Assembly (NCBI GenBank): GCA_006218065.1
Contig: VBWE01000025.1
Span: 47,063 to 111,062 of the forward strand
Length of the DNA: 64,000 bases
Direction of reading: 5' to 3'
DNA from: Bacteroidota bacterium
Lineage (GTDB): Bacteria; Bacteroidota; Bacteroidia; Palsa-965
How positions within the stretch are numbered: the first letter of the stretch is position 1; every line of letters begins with the position of its first letter. The notes under the pieces are model-generated. The model did not search any database. It saw only the letters and a list, made by a program, of their open reading frames with translations, and was not told the origin of the DNA. Shown here in pieces: positions 24,272-32,674 of this stretch. A program made the translations under genes and the position numbers.

Positions 24272-26203
24272 ATGAAAAGAAACATTTTCATAATCGCTTT
24301 TCTAACCGTGCGGTTCCTGCTTTCCGCACAGGCTGTGGCAGACATTCCGCTGTTCGATAAATACAAAGGCGAGCAGGCGGTTTTCCTGAGCAGGAAACTG
24401 GAAGCCAATATTGCCATAAAAAACGACGAACCGGTTGTTACCGCACGCAATTCTGAAGAATTGCTTTTGCTTACCGAACAGACCACGGGTTACTCGGAAA
24501 GGAAAATTTATTTTTCTTCTTTTACCGATATCAGCGGTATACTGGCCAAGTCCGTGATTACGGACGAACAAAACAGAAGCAAAACAATCCCGGTAACCAG
24601 TTTCCCGGAAAGTAACGAGTTATCGGATGTTTCTTTTTACGACGACTATAAAGCGAAACGCATTGTTTTTCCTTCCCTGGCTCGCGGAGCACATACGCAA
24701 TTGTCGTATACGGAAACGTATAAAGAACCGCGTTTTTTTGGTCGTTTTTATTTCAACACCTACGCTCCTGCGGAACTGGCGGAGGTCAGCATTTCCGTTC
24801 CCCCCGGGGTGAAAATCGGCTGGAAAATATTTCATGCCGGCAACGGGGAGATCGAACACACCAATAAAACGGTGGGCGAAAACACCCTGTACTCCTGGAA
24901 GGGCCGCAACCGGAAACGGTTTGATATTGAAAACGATGCGCCGGAACTTCCCTATTATACGCCGCATATTGTCGTATATATAGAATCATACACGGCTAAA
25001 AACGAAGAGAAGAAACTGCTCGGCAGTCCCGGATTGCTTTACAAATGGTATTCCGGGATGATTCCGGCCGAAACCACGGAATCCGACAGCCTGATGAAAC
25101 TTATCGCTGATTCGATCACGCGCGGCGCGGGCGATGAACGGGAAAAAATGAAACGGATTTTTTACTGGGTCCAGGATCATGTGAAGTACGTCGCATTCGA
25201 AGACGGCATGGGTGGATTTATTCCCCGTAAAGCGAGCCGGGTTTGCGAACGGCGTTTCGGGGATTGTAAAGACATGGCGAGCATCATTACCGGGCTGGCC
25301 CGCAGCCAGGGAATCAGCAATGTATACCTCACCTGGATCGGCACACGCAGCATTCCGTACTCATATTACGATGTACCCACGCCTGTCAGCGACAATCACA
25401 TGATCGCCACGTATATTCATGACGGTCAGTATTATTTTCTCGATGCTACCGGGAAAAACACACCCTGGGGAAAACCGACCGCCATGATCCAGGGAAAAGA
25501 AGCGCTGATAGGAAAAGGGAATTCGTTCGAGATTGCCAAAGTACCTTTGATCGCCGCCGATCAGAATGTAAGCAACGATGTCACTACCCTGCGTATCGAC
25601 GGCAATCTGGTTCGCGGGCAAGGCAAACTGAAACTGACCGGTTATCCTGCTATTTATACGGGCGAACGTCTTAAAAGCATGGTCAATGAAAAAGACCGCA
25701 ACGAATTTCTGACCGCAATGGTCAGTAAAGGCAACAACAAATTTGCCACGGACCAGGTGAGCGCTGAAACTCCTGCCAGCCGGGAGGAAGCGCTGGTGAT
25801 CAATTACAACTGGCAGCTGGATAATTATGTACGGATCAACGGGGATGAAATTTATTTGAATCCTTCGCTGGAGAAATCGTACCAGAACCTGACTTTCGAC
25901 ACGACGCTGCGCAGGATTCCGTACGAGTTCAATTACAAAACCATGGACAAAAACGTGATCTCTGTTGAGATCCCGGCCGGGTATACTGCGACCTATATTC
26001 CGGAGAACAGCAGTTTTAAAAATGAAAAATTCGGTTTTGAAATCCGGTACACCCTGTCGGGCAATACGATCCTCGCCGAAAAGACCATCCGCATTGATAC
26101 GCTTATGATTATGCCTTCGGATTTCATTGAATGGAACAAGATGATCAAGAAACTTAATGCGACGTACAAAGAAGCTATTCTCTTTAAAAAGCAGGGGCAA
26201 TGA
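24272..26203 (+). CDS. DUF3857 / transglutaminase-core protein, catalytic triad intact
   Basis: 643 aa with a signal peptide. An N-terminal DUF3857 beta-sandwich (about 60-220) precedes a transglutaminase-like core. The triad is visible: Cys332 in RRFGDCKDMASI, His376 in SDNHMIATY and Asp391 in YFLDATGK. A C-terminal DUF2569-like or Ig-like beta domain ends in LFKKQGQ. In this family the enzyme is periplasmic and its substrate unknown; peptide crosslinking or amidase activity is possible. The next gene, a paralogue without the Cys, overlaps by 4 bp (ATGA), so the pair is coupled. Confidence 0.85.
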   Translation: MKRNIFIIAFLTVRFLLSAQAVADIPLFDKYKGEQAVFLSRKLEANIAIKNDEPVVTARNSEELLLLTEQTTGYSERKIYFSSFTDISGILAKSVITDEQNRSKTIPVTSFPESNELSDVSFYDDYKAKRIVFPSLARGAHTQLSYTETYKEPRFFGRFYFNTYAPAELAEVSISVPPGVKIGWKIFHAGNGEIEHTNKTVGENTLYSWKGRNRKRFDIENDAPELPYYTPHIVVYIESYTAKNEEKKLLGSPGLLYKWYSGMIPAETTESDSLMKLIADSITRGAGDEREKMKRIFYWVQDHVKYVAFEDGMGGFIPRKASRVCERRFGDCKDMASIITGLARSQGISNVYLTWIGTRSIPYSYYDVPTPVSDNHMIATYIHDGQYYFLDATGKNTPWGKPTAMIQGKEALIGKGNSFEIAKVPLIAADQNVSNDVTTLRIDGNLVRGQGKLKLTGYPAIYTGERLKSMVNEKDRNEFLTAMVSKGNNKFATDQVSAETPASREEALVINYNWQLDNYVRINGDEIYLNPSLEKSYQNLTFDTTLRRIPYEFNYKTMDKNVISVEIPAGYTATYIPENSSFKNEKFGFEIRYTLSGNTILAEKTIRIDTLMIMPSDFIEWNKMIKKLNATYKEAILFKKQGQ

Positions 26204-28206
26204 AACACTTCACTCACTTTCTTATACTGAGTTTGATCACGTCAGCGGCTTTTGGTCAGGACATGAATGCGTTTGGCAAATTGCCGAATGAGGAAGGAGA
26301 TTCAGCTTGGGCAGTGGTACCGAAAATTCATAAACTAACTTATGAAGAGCAGCATGAAGGAGCGTTGTCACTTCTTGACGAACGGGTTATTGAATATGCA
26401 TGGGAAGGAATGAATTTTGTTCAGACACGAGACATATACTATACTTATTATTCCAAGCATACAATTGTTCACCTGAATTCAGACAGGGCTATCGAAGATT
26501 TCAATAAAGTATATATTCCCATGCAAGATGCTATTGGAGACCCTGTTGAAATAAAAGCTCGTTCAATTTCACCAGACGGTAAAGTAATAGATCTTAAGAA
26601 TAGTGATATTAAGGTATTAGAAAATTATGAAAACCGGGGGCGATATGTGTTATTTGCCATAGACGGTGTTCAAAAAGGAGGAGAAATCGAATATTATTAC
26701 AAGATCAAGCGTAATTTTCAAAGTTTTGGATCAGAATACCGGAAAAGTAATTTCCCAACACGAGTTTTGTCAATTAAGGTAAAAACAAATACAGAGAAAT
26801 TAGAAGTCCGAGCGAAAGGGTATAACGGATTGACCGACATTTCATCCGAGAACGAATCTAATTTGCATCACTACTATTACTATAAAGTAAAAGGAAACCC
26901 CCACGAAGAATTTTCGGCTGGAGATGCCGTACTCCCTCGCGTGGAGTATAAAGCATTCATTAAGATCGATGCTTATGGTTTTAACATATTATATGGAACA
27001 TACAAAAATGGCCCTACCTGGAAAACGATGAGTGAGAATATTTGGCTTAACATTCATACTATAACACCCAAAGAAATACGCAAATCAAAAAAACTGCTTA
27101 AACCATTAAAAATTCAGTCCCTATCAAGTGATGAAATGAAAATTATTGCAATAGAGCAATTTATTAAAACCAATTTCAAAATCAAAGACACACAAACATC
27201 TTATGATGAGCAATTAAGAAAAATATTAAAGACACGAATTGGCAATGCTACAGGAATCACCCGACTTTACATGTGTCTTTTCGAAGCCTATAAAATTGAT
27301 TACTGGCTTGCAGTTACTTCGAATCGATATGTAAAACGTTTCGACAGTCAATTTCCTTGTTCATCATTTTTTCACGACTATCTTTTTTATTTCTATAAAA
27401 CATCGAATAAGTTCCTTTCCCCAACGAACGAAACCAGTCGCCTTGGTTATCCTCCACAAGAATTTATTTGCAACGAAGCATTGTTTTTTAATGGGACTCA
27501 ATATGGCATAAAAGAGGTATCCTGTATAGACTGGAAAAACAACCAAAGCAATATCAATGCACAAATTCGCTTCAATCTTGAGGAAGGTATTGTTAATGGG
27601 AATTTTGAAATGGTGAACACCGGTTATTTCGCCGGCGATTACCAGGTTCCATACCTGGAAATTTCTTCGGAGGCGGACAGGCAGAAATTTTTAAATGACG
27701 TACTTGACAATTATTCCGGCAAGGATAAACCTAAAAATGTTTCGATCACGGGAGCTTCCTCAAAAGACCTTTATGTTAATCCCTGTATTCTGAAAATGGA
27801 TTACTCCAGCAATGCCATACTCGAAAAAGCAGGGCCGAAATATATTTTTCACGTGGGGGAAGTCATCGGCCCTCAAAGCCAGTTATACAGTGATACGGCA
27901 CGGGTAACAGATGTAGAAAACAGGAACCAGCACGGCTTTATCCGTAAAATCACAATCCATATCCCCGAAGGATATAAAATCACCAATCCGGATGCTTTGA
28001 ACATGGACGTGCATCACGACGATAAAGGAACGCGCACTGCGGAGTTTATTTCCAGGTACACGCTTACCGGTGATATGCTTGTAGTTGATATCCAGGAAAC
28101 CTACCGGCAACTCCGTTATCCTGTAAGCCAGTACGAAGACTTCCGTAAAGTGATCAACGCCGCCGCCGATTTCAATAAAGTGGTTTTATTCCTGGAGAAA
28201 AAATAA
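26200..28206 (+). CDS. DUF3857 protein with degenerate transglutaminase core (pseudoenzyme candidate)
   Basis: 668 aa with a signal peptide (MKHFTHFLILSLITSAAFGQ) and DUF3857 domain (KARSISPDGKVIDLKN, GGEIEYYYKIKRNF). In the transglutaminase core the GDCKDMA motif is replaced by GNATGIT, so Ala350 stands at the nucleophile position. A His remains at 392 (FFHDYLF) but the usual LDAT Asp motif is missing. It is therefore probably not a working transglutaminase and may bind or regulate the coupled active paralogue at 24272. The first two thirds are clearly AT-rich, while from about 27600 the composition becomes GC-richer like the neighbours, which points to a mosaic gene. Confidence 0.8.
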   Translation: MKHFTHFLILSLITSAAFGQDMNAFGKLPNEEGDSAWAVVPKIHKLTYEEQHEGALSLLDERVIEYAWEGMNFVQTRDIYYTYYSKHTIVHLNSDRAIEDFNKVYIPMQDAIGDPVEIKARSISPDGKVIDLKNSDIKVLENYENRGRYVLFAIDGVQKGGEIEYYYKIKRNFQSFGSEYRKSNFPTRVLSIKVKTNTEKLEVRAKGYNGLTDISSENESNLHHYYYYKVKGNPHEEFSAGDAVLPRVEYKAFIKIDAYGFNILYGTYKNGPTWKTMSENIWLNIHTITPKEIRKSKKLLKPLKIQSLSSDEMKIIAIEQFIKTNFKIKDTQTSYDEQLRKILKTRIGNATGITRLYMCLFEAYKIDYWLAVTSNRYVKRFDSQFPCSSFFHDYLFYFYKTSNKFLSPTNETSRLGYPPQEFICNEALFFNGTQYGIKEVSCIDWKNNQSNINAQIRFNLEEGIVNGNFEMVNTGYFAGDYQVPYLEISSEADRQKFLNDVLDNYSGKDKPKNVSITGASSKDLYVNPCILKMDYSSNAILEKAGPKYIFHVGEVIGPQSQLYSDTARVTDVENRNQHGFIRKITIHIPEGYKITNPDALNMDVHHDDKGTRTAEFISRYTLTGDMLVVDIQETYRQLRYPVSQYEDFRKVINAAADFNKVVLFLEKK

Positions 28207-28303
28207 GACCGAATGGAGAATGCCGAAGTTTGCTCCCTTTTACAATTCAAGTATGCAATGCCGGAATATCCAATCTGCCGCAGGCAGCCGGTAATCCAAT
28301 CAC

Positions 28304-28349
28304 TTCGCAATTCGACATTCGACATTCGGCATTCGCAATTCGGCATTCC
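28304..28349. repeat. Degenerate ATTCG decamer array
   Basis: About five imperfect copies of a 10-bp word related to ATTCGACATT / ATTCGGCATT stand head to tail just before the 38-bp promoter-like element. Shorter versions precede the other two copies of that element (20690-20709, 22277-22300). Confidence 0.7.
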
Positions 28350-28380
28350 TTTAGCTAACTTGCGCAGCCTAACGAAATCC
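28343..28380 (+). promoter_or_regulatory. 38-bp repeated promoter-like element, copy 3
   Basis: Eight mismatches from copy 1, no gaps. TAACTTGC at 28356-28363 takes the -7 position, and GCGCAGCCTAACGAAATCC ends 1 bp before the ATG at 28382. Confidence 0.55.
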
Positions 28381-28381
28381 A

Positions 28382-28822
28382 ATGTACCGCCGAGATTATA
28401 TCCAGCGCATGATCGAAGAAGTGGCCCGCTCGCTGAGCCGGGCTATGGGCCTGCGCAAGGATGGGCTCGACGAGCAGGCGCTGGAAACCGTTCGTGAGGC
28501 ATACCATACTTTTTTCAGCATGGAAGCCGAACTGGTCGCGCGCCTGCATCCGGACGATATGCTTACGTTTTTCACCGGGCAGTATGAATTGAAAAACGAG
28601 CAGAAAGAATCGCTCTCCCATGTGCTCGAAGCCGAAGGTATGCTGCTCGCCGGCAAAAACCCGGAAGAATCGGACGACCGGCTGCGCAAAGCCCTGGTTT
28701 TACTCGAACATCTCGACGCAACCGACAAGGCCACTTTTTCCATCGATCGCAGGCAGCGTATCGAAAATCTCCGGGAAAAGCTGAAAAACGACCCGGAGTT
28801 CCCGGCTGACGAAAATCAGTAA
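28382..28822 (+). CDS. Helical protein of unknown function (DUF6483-like)
   Basis: 146 aa, entirely helical by eye, beginning MYRRDYIQRMIEEVARSLSRA, a pattern resembling the DUF6483 family known from Firmicutes. A second half reads like a TPR-type helical pair (LLAGKNPEESDDRLRKALVLLEHL). No signal peptide, so it is cytoplasmic. It has its own copy of the 38-bp promoter-like element. The lemA gene follows 86 bp later. The family assignment is tentative. Confidence 0.65.
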   Translation: MYRRDYIQRMIEEVARSLSRAMGLRKDGLDEQALETVREAYHTFFSMEAELVARLHPDDMLTFFTGQYELKNEQKESLSHVLEAEGMLLAGKNPEESDDRLRKALVLLEHLDATDKATFSIDRRQRIENLREKLKNDPEFPADENQ

Positions 28823-28908
28823 GCAGGCTGCAATAATTCTATACATTTGAACGACTGAACAATTGACACGGTTGTGTGTTATTACATCTCAACATCAAAA
28901 AACAAACG

Positions 28909-29508
28909 ATGAAAAAAGGTATTATTCTCGGAAGTATCGGGCTCCTGCTCCTGATTATCTGCTTTAACGGCTGCAGTTCTTACAACAGCATGGTCACTAA
29001 AGACGAAGTCGTGAAAGAGGAATGGAACAACGTACAGACCGCCTACCAGGCCCGCCTGGACAAAACCGCGAACCTGTTCGAGATCGTTTCCAGCGCTTCG
29101 GATTTCGAAAAAAGTACGCTGACCGGCGTTGTGGAGGCCCGCGCCAAAGCCACGAATATCCAGCTCAAAGTGGACGACCTGACTCCTGAAAATATGCAGA
29201 AATTCCAGGAAGCGCAGGCCGGTTTCGGTTCCGCACTCGGCCGGCTGATGGCTGTCGCCGAAAATTATCCCACACTGCAGTCCGTAAGTGCATGGCGCGA
29301 TTTCCAGGCGCAGTATGAAGGCATGGAAAACCGCATCTCCACCGCACGCACCCGTTTCAACGAGGCTGTAAAAGAGTATAACCTGTCGGTACGCCGCTTC
29401 CCGCGGAAAATCTGGGCCAGCCTTTTCGGCTTCGATGTCCGCACAGGCTTTACCGCCGACGCCGGGGCTGAAAAAGCGCCGAGTATCAAGGATATGAAGG
29501 ATAAATAA
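28909..29508 (+). CDS. lemA: LemA family protein
   Basis: 199 aa from the ATG at 28909 (MKKGIILGSIGLLLLIICFNGC). The N-terminal hydrophobic segment ends in a lipobox-like CFNGC, so it may be a lipoprotein instead of the usual single-pass form. LemA signatures follow: YNSMVTKDEVVKEEWNNVQTAYQ shown by its core VKEEWNNVQTAYQARLD, EARAKAT, LGRLMAVAENYPTLQS, ENRISTARTRFNEAVKEYN and RRFPRKIWASLFGF. LemA proteins are coiled-coil envelope proteins usually encoded with TPM proteins, as here: a TPM pair follows from 29634. Confidence 0.9.
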   Translation: MKKGIILGSIGLLLLIICFNGCSSYNSMVTKDEVVKEEWNNVQTAYQARLDKTANLFEIVSSASDFEKSTLTGVVEARAKATNIQLKVDDLTPENMQKFQEAQAGFGSALGRLMAVAENYPTLQSVSAWRDFQAQYEGMENRISTARTRFNEAVKEYNLSVRRFPRKIWASLFGFDVRTGFTADAGAEKAPSIKDMKDK

Positions 29509-29524
29509 TAAAAAGCGGCAGTCG

Positions 29525-29590
29525 GCAGCGGCAGTCTTTGATGTACAGTAATGTCTGCGTACTTCTTGTTTACACAAAGACTGCTGCTGC
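29525..29590. repeat. 16-bp inverted repeat between lemA and the TPM pair
   Basis: GCAGCGGCAGTCTTTG at 29525-29540 and CAAAGACTGCTGCTGC at 29575-29590 pair with one mismatch around a 34-nt loop. The hairpin may limit read-through from lemA or protect its 3' end; no T-run follows. Confidence 0.75.
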
Positions 29591-29633
29591 TACTGCAGGC
29601 TGAAAAAGGAACTAAAAATTTCCAAATAGACTG

Positions 29634-30071
29634 ATGTCCACAGCGGCCACATTTTTTACCGAGGAAGAAAAAAAACGCATCGCGGATGCTATCGGCGATG
29701 CCGAGCGCATGACTTCCGGCGAGATCCGCGTGCACCTGGAAAATTTCTGCGCGGGCGATCCTTATAAACGTGCGCTCAGCATTTTTGAAAAAATCGGGCT
29801 GCACCAGACCAAACAACGGAACGGCGTGCTTTTTTATATCGCCGTGCGCTCGCACAAGCTGGCTATCCTCGGCGACGAAGGCATTCATGCCGTTGTCCCC
29901 GCCGGGTTCTGGGACAATATCATCGCGCAGTTGCAGACCGCCTTCGGCGAGGGAAAAGCCGCTGACGGACTCTGCGAAGCGCTGCGCCAGGCGGGCGACC
30001 AGCTCAAAGCGCATTTCCCTTTCCAGGAAGGCGACGTCAACGAACAACCCGATCATATCAGCCACGAATAA
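29634..30071 (+). CDS. TPM-domain protein, cytoplasmic member of pair 2
   Basis: 145 aa and clearly paralogous to the protein of 22336-22776. Shared words include TSGEIRVHLENFCAGDPYKRAL (compare TSGEV...WGDPYKRAL), KQRNGVLFYIAVRSHKLAI and DEGIH. No signal peptide. It follows lemA by 125 bp and precedes the membrane TPM gene by 12 bp, the canonical lemA-TPM-TPM order. Confidence 0.87.
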   Translation: MSTAATFFTEEEKKRIADAIGDAERMTSGEIRVHLENFCAGDPYKRALSIFEKIGLHQTKQRNGVLFYIAVRSHKLAILGDEGIHAVVPAGFWDNIIAQLQTAFGEGKAADGLCEALRQAGDQLKAHFPFQEGDVNEQPDHISHE

Positions 30072-30083
30072 AACAAGCGACCG

Positions 30084-30881
30084 ATGAAACGTTTCCTGAT
30101 TTTTTTCCTGCTTGTTTTTTCCTCCGGGCTTTTTGCACAGGATGTCGACGAGAAAGGCATTGTTGAAAGACCTTCGCCGCCCAAACTGTACAATAATTTC
30201 TCGAAAGCATTTCCCGATTTTCTTTCGGCAAACGAAGCGGCGCAGTTGGAAAAGAAGCTGGAGTCATTTGCCAACAGTACTTCCAACCAGGTTGTCGTGG
30301 TGGTTATTGATTCGCTCTACGGCCTGGAAGCCTGGGATTATGCCACGCGCCTGGGGCATAAATGGGCTGTGGGGCAGAAAAAATTCGACAACGGCGTGGT
30401 GATCCTCATCAAACCGACGGGCGGTGCGGGACAGCGTGATCTCAGTATCATGGTGGGTTACGGCCTGGAAGGCGCGATTCCCGACGCCACCGCCAAACGG
30501 ATCGAAGAAGAAGAAATTATTCCTGCTTTAAAAAACAATAACTACAACGAAGCGCTCAACAAAGCCACGGATGTAATTTTTGCACTGGCCAAAGGCGAAT
30601 ACGATTCGAAAGAATACGACAAATCGAAAAGCGGTTCGTCCGGCGGAGGCTGGAAATATGTCGGCATCGGGATTATCCTGATTTTTCTCATCATGCGCGT
30701 GCTGGGTAAAGGCGGCGGAAGCGGCTGGACCGGCGGTTCGCGCGGCTGGTCGCACGGCGGCGGTTTTCGCGGGTTTGGCGGATTCGGCGGAGGAGGAGGA
30801 TTCAGCGGTGGTGGCGGAGGAGGATTCGGCGGGTTCGGCGGAGGAGGATTCGGCGGCGGCGGTGCGAGCGGAAAATGGTAA
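30084..30881 (+). CDS. TPM-domain membrane protein (YgcG-like), pair 2
   Basis: 265 aa. Signal peptide (MKRFLIFFLLVFSSGLFAQ), TPM domain with SFANSTSNQVVVVVIDSL, DNGVVILIKPTGGAGQRDLSI and LKNNNYNEALNKATDVI, a transmembrane helix near 190-208 (WKYVGIGIILIFLIMRVLG), and a very Gly-rich tail ending GASGKW. It is paralogous to 22773-23624 but lacks that protein's Cys/His cluster. The periplasmic TPM domain is predicted to work with LemA. The gene ends 25 bp before the oligopeptide-binding gene. Confidence 0.87.
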   Translation: MKRFLIFFLLVFSSGLFAQDVDEKGIVERPSPPKLYNNFSKAFPDFLSANEAAQLEKKLESFANSTSNQVVVVVIDSLYGLEAWDYATRLGHKWAVGQKKFDNGVVILIKPTGGAGQRDLSIMVGYGLEGAIPDATAKRIEEEEIIPALKNNNYNEALNKATDVIFALAKGEYDSKEYDKSKSGSSGGGWKYVGIGIILIFLIMRVLGKGGGSGWTGGSRGWSHGGGFRGFGGFGGGGGFSGGGGGGFGGFGGGGFGGGGASGKW

Positions 30882-30906
30882 ATTCGTTACCAGATTCCTA
30901 CCCCTC

Positions 30907-32610
30907 ATGAACCGCATCATCTTTCCCGGATTCATATTCCTGCTTTTTATTGCGGCTTCTTTTACTGCAGCTGCGCAGCAATCGCCGGATAAATACGGCG
31001 GTGTTTTTCATACGAACCTCTACGACGATTTACGTTCGCTTTACCCGCCGGACATCATTGATCATCCCAGCCTCGGGATCGGCCTGCAGGTTTATGAAGG
31101 CCTCACCCGCTTCGATCCGGCCACGCTTAACACGATGCCCTGCCTCGCGAAATCGTGGGAAACAAACGACGACGGTACAGAATATACTTTTCACCTGAGG
31201 AGTACTGTTTTCTTCCACGATGATTCCTGCTTCAGCAAAAAGAAAGGCAAAAAATTTACCGCGAACGACGTGAAATGGTGCTTCGATCACCTCTGCCAGT
31301 ATGATACCCGCGGACAAAACACGAATTTCCAGCTCACATTCAAAGACCGCGTTGCCGGCGCTGCACAATACCACGATGCGACACAAACAGGGAAATGCCC
31401 GCCGGAAGGCGTAAGCGGCATCCAGGTAATAAACGACAGTACCGTCCATATCCGTTTACTGCATCCCGACCCTTCATTCGTATCCGTGCTCAGTACGCCC
31501 GGGTGCTGGATCTATCCGAAGGAAGCATATAACACGTATGCTGAAAACCTGCGCGTGCATGCTGTCGGTACGGGACCATTCCGTCTCAAAAAAATCACCG
31601 AAGGAAAAAATATTATCCTCGAACGGAATCCGAATTACTGGGATTATGATGAAGACGGCAAACGCCTCCCCTATCTCAGCCAGGTGGAGTATTCTTTTAT
31701 TTTCGACAAGGATTCCGCGTTCCATAAATTCCAGGACGGCAGTCTCGATATGTATCCCGACATTCCCGTTGACCTCCTTGCGACGCTGCTCGGCAGTTTA
31801 GATACCCCTGCCGGGATGAAAATGGAACTGCAGGCTATCCCTTCTTTGCATGTTGCTTACTACGGGTTCCAGCACCAGGCAGCTCCGTTCAATGATGTCC
31901 GCGTCCGCCGTGCGTTCTGCATGGCCATCGACCGGAACAAGATTACGGATTACATCCTGCAGGGAGATGCTGAACCTGTGAAGGGGTTTGTTCCACCCGG
32001 AATTCCCGGTTATACCAATTCGGAGTTCACGTTTCCGTATGATCCCGACAGCGCACGCAGGCTGATGATTGAAGCGGGCTATCCTTCGGGCAAAAATTTT
32101 CCGGAAATTAATATCTCCATCAACAGCGGCGGAGCAAAAAGCAAAAACACAGATGTTGCCTTCGCTATTCAGAGCATGCTGAAGGAAAATCTCGCTGTCA
32201 ACCTTAACGTAGACATACGGCCGTTTGCCCAGCATATCCAGCAGATATCATCGGGTGAAGCCCTGTTCTGGCGCAGTTCGTGGATACCGGATTACCCCGA
32301 CGCTTCCGCCTTTCTCGATATTTTTTACGGCAAAAACGTGCCCGGTGATCCCAAAATGCCGAGCTACGCCAATGCCATGCGCTACCGCAGCGCAGCATTC
32401 GACAGTTTATATGATGCCGGAAAGCAGGCCGCTTATGCGATGACCAGGAACGAGTTTTTCCGCCGGGCCGAAGAAATCATGCTGAACGATGCCGCCCTTT
32501 GCCCTTTGTATTTTGAAACCGATTTACTCCTGCTTCAAAAGCGTATCCGGAATTTCAAATTGAACCCGCTTCGCTATCCTTACCTGCGGGAAGTCTGGAT
32601 AAGCCGGTAA
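30907..32610 (+). CDS. ABC transporter family 5 substrate-binding protein (oligopeptide type)
   Basis: 567 aa from the ATG at 30907, which gives a signal peptide (FPGFIFLLFIAASFTAAAQQ). An upstream extension would lie inside the glycine-rich end of the TPM gene and is rejected. Family-5 (SBP_bac_5, OppA/DppA) features: VYEGLTRFDPATLNTMPCLAKSW shown by its core VYEGLTRFD, YTFHLRSTVFFHDD, FTANDVKWCFDHL, HAVGTGPFRLKK, ILERNPNYWDYDEDG, and VRRAFCMAIDRNKI. It binds peptides or similar ligands in the periplasm. No permease or ATPase gene is next to it, so partners must lie elsewhere. It has no lipobox, so it is probably soluble. Confidence 0.9.
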   Translation: MNRIIFPGFIFLLFIAASFTAAAQQSPDKYGGVFHTNLYDDLRSLYPPDIIDHPSLGIGLQVYEGLTRFDPATLNTMPCLAKSWETNDDGTEYTFHLRSTVFFHDDSCFSKKKGKKFTANDVKWCFDHLCQYDTRGQNTNFQLTFKDRVAGAAQYHDATQTGKCPPEGVSGIQVINDSTVHIRLLHPDPSFVSVLSTPGCWIYPKEAYNTYAENLRVHAVGTGPFRLKKITEGKNIILERNPNYWDYDEDGKRLPYLSQVEYSFIFDKDSAFHKFQDGSLDMYPDIPVDLLATLLGSLDTPAGMKMELQAIPSLHVAYYGFQHQAAPFNDVRVRRAFCMAIDRNKITDYILQGDAEPVKGFVPPGIPGYTNSEFTFPYDPDSARRLMIEAGYPSGKNFPEINISINSGGAKSKNTDVAFAIQSMLKENLAVNLNVDIRPFAQHIQQISSGEALFWRSSWIPDYPDASAFLDIFYGKNVPGDPKMPSYANAMRYRSAAFDSLYDAGKQAAYAMTRNEFFRRAEEIMLNDAALCPLYFETDLLLLQKRIRNFKLNPLRYPYLREVWISR

Positions 32611-32661
32611 TTCCCGCTGCCGCCGGCCGGTTCCGGCTACCGGGGAGCTCGTTTTTCCGTC

Positions 32662-32669
32662 TATCTTTG
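32662..32669 (+). promoter_or_regulatory. -7 element TATCTTTG upstream of the Usp gene
   Basis: Exact TAnnTTTG match 5 bp before the ATG at 32675, so the leader is extremely short or absent. No clear TTTG at -33; GTTTTT at 32651 is the nearest T-rich word. Confidence 0.5.
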
Positions 32670-32674
32670 CTCCC

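Noticed and set aside
30775-30906. Upstream extension of the peptide-binding gene
   Set aside because: Lies in the glycine-rich C-terminus of the TPM gene in another frame; the signal peptide begins at 30907.
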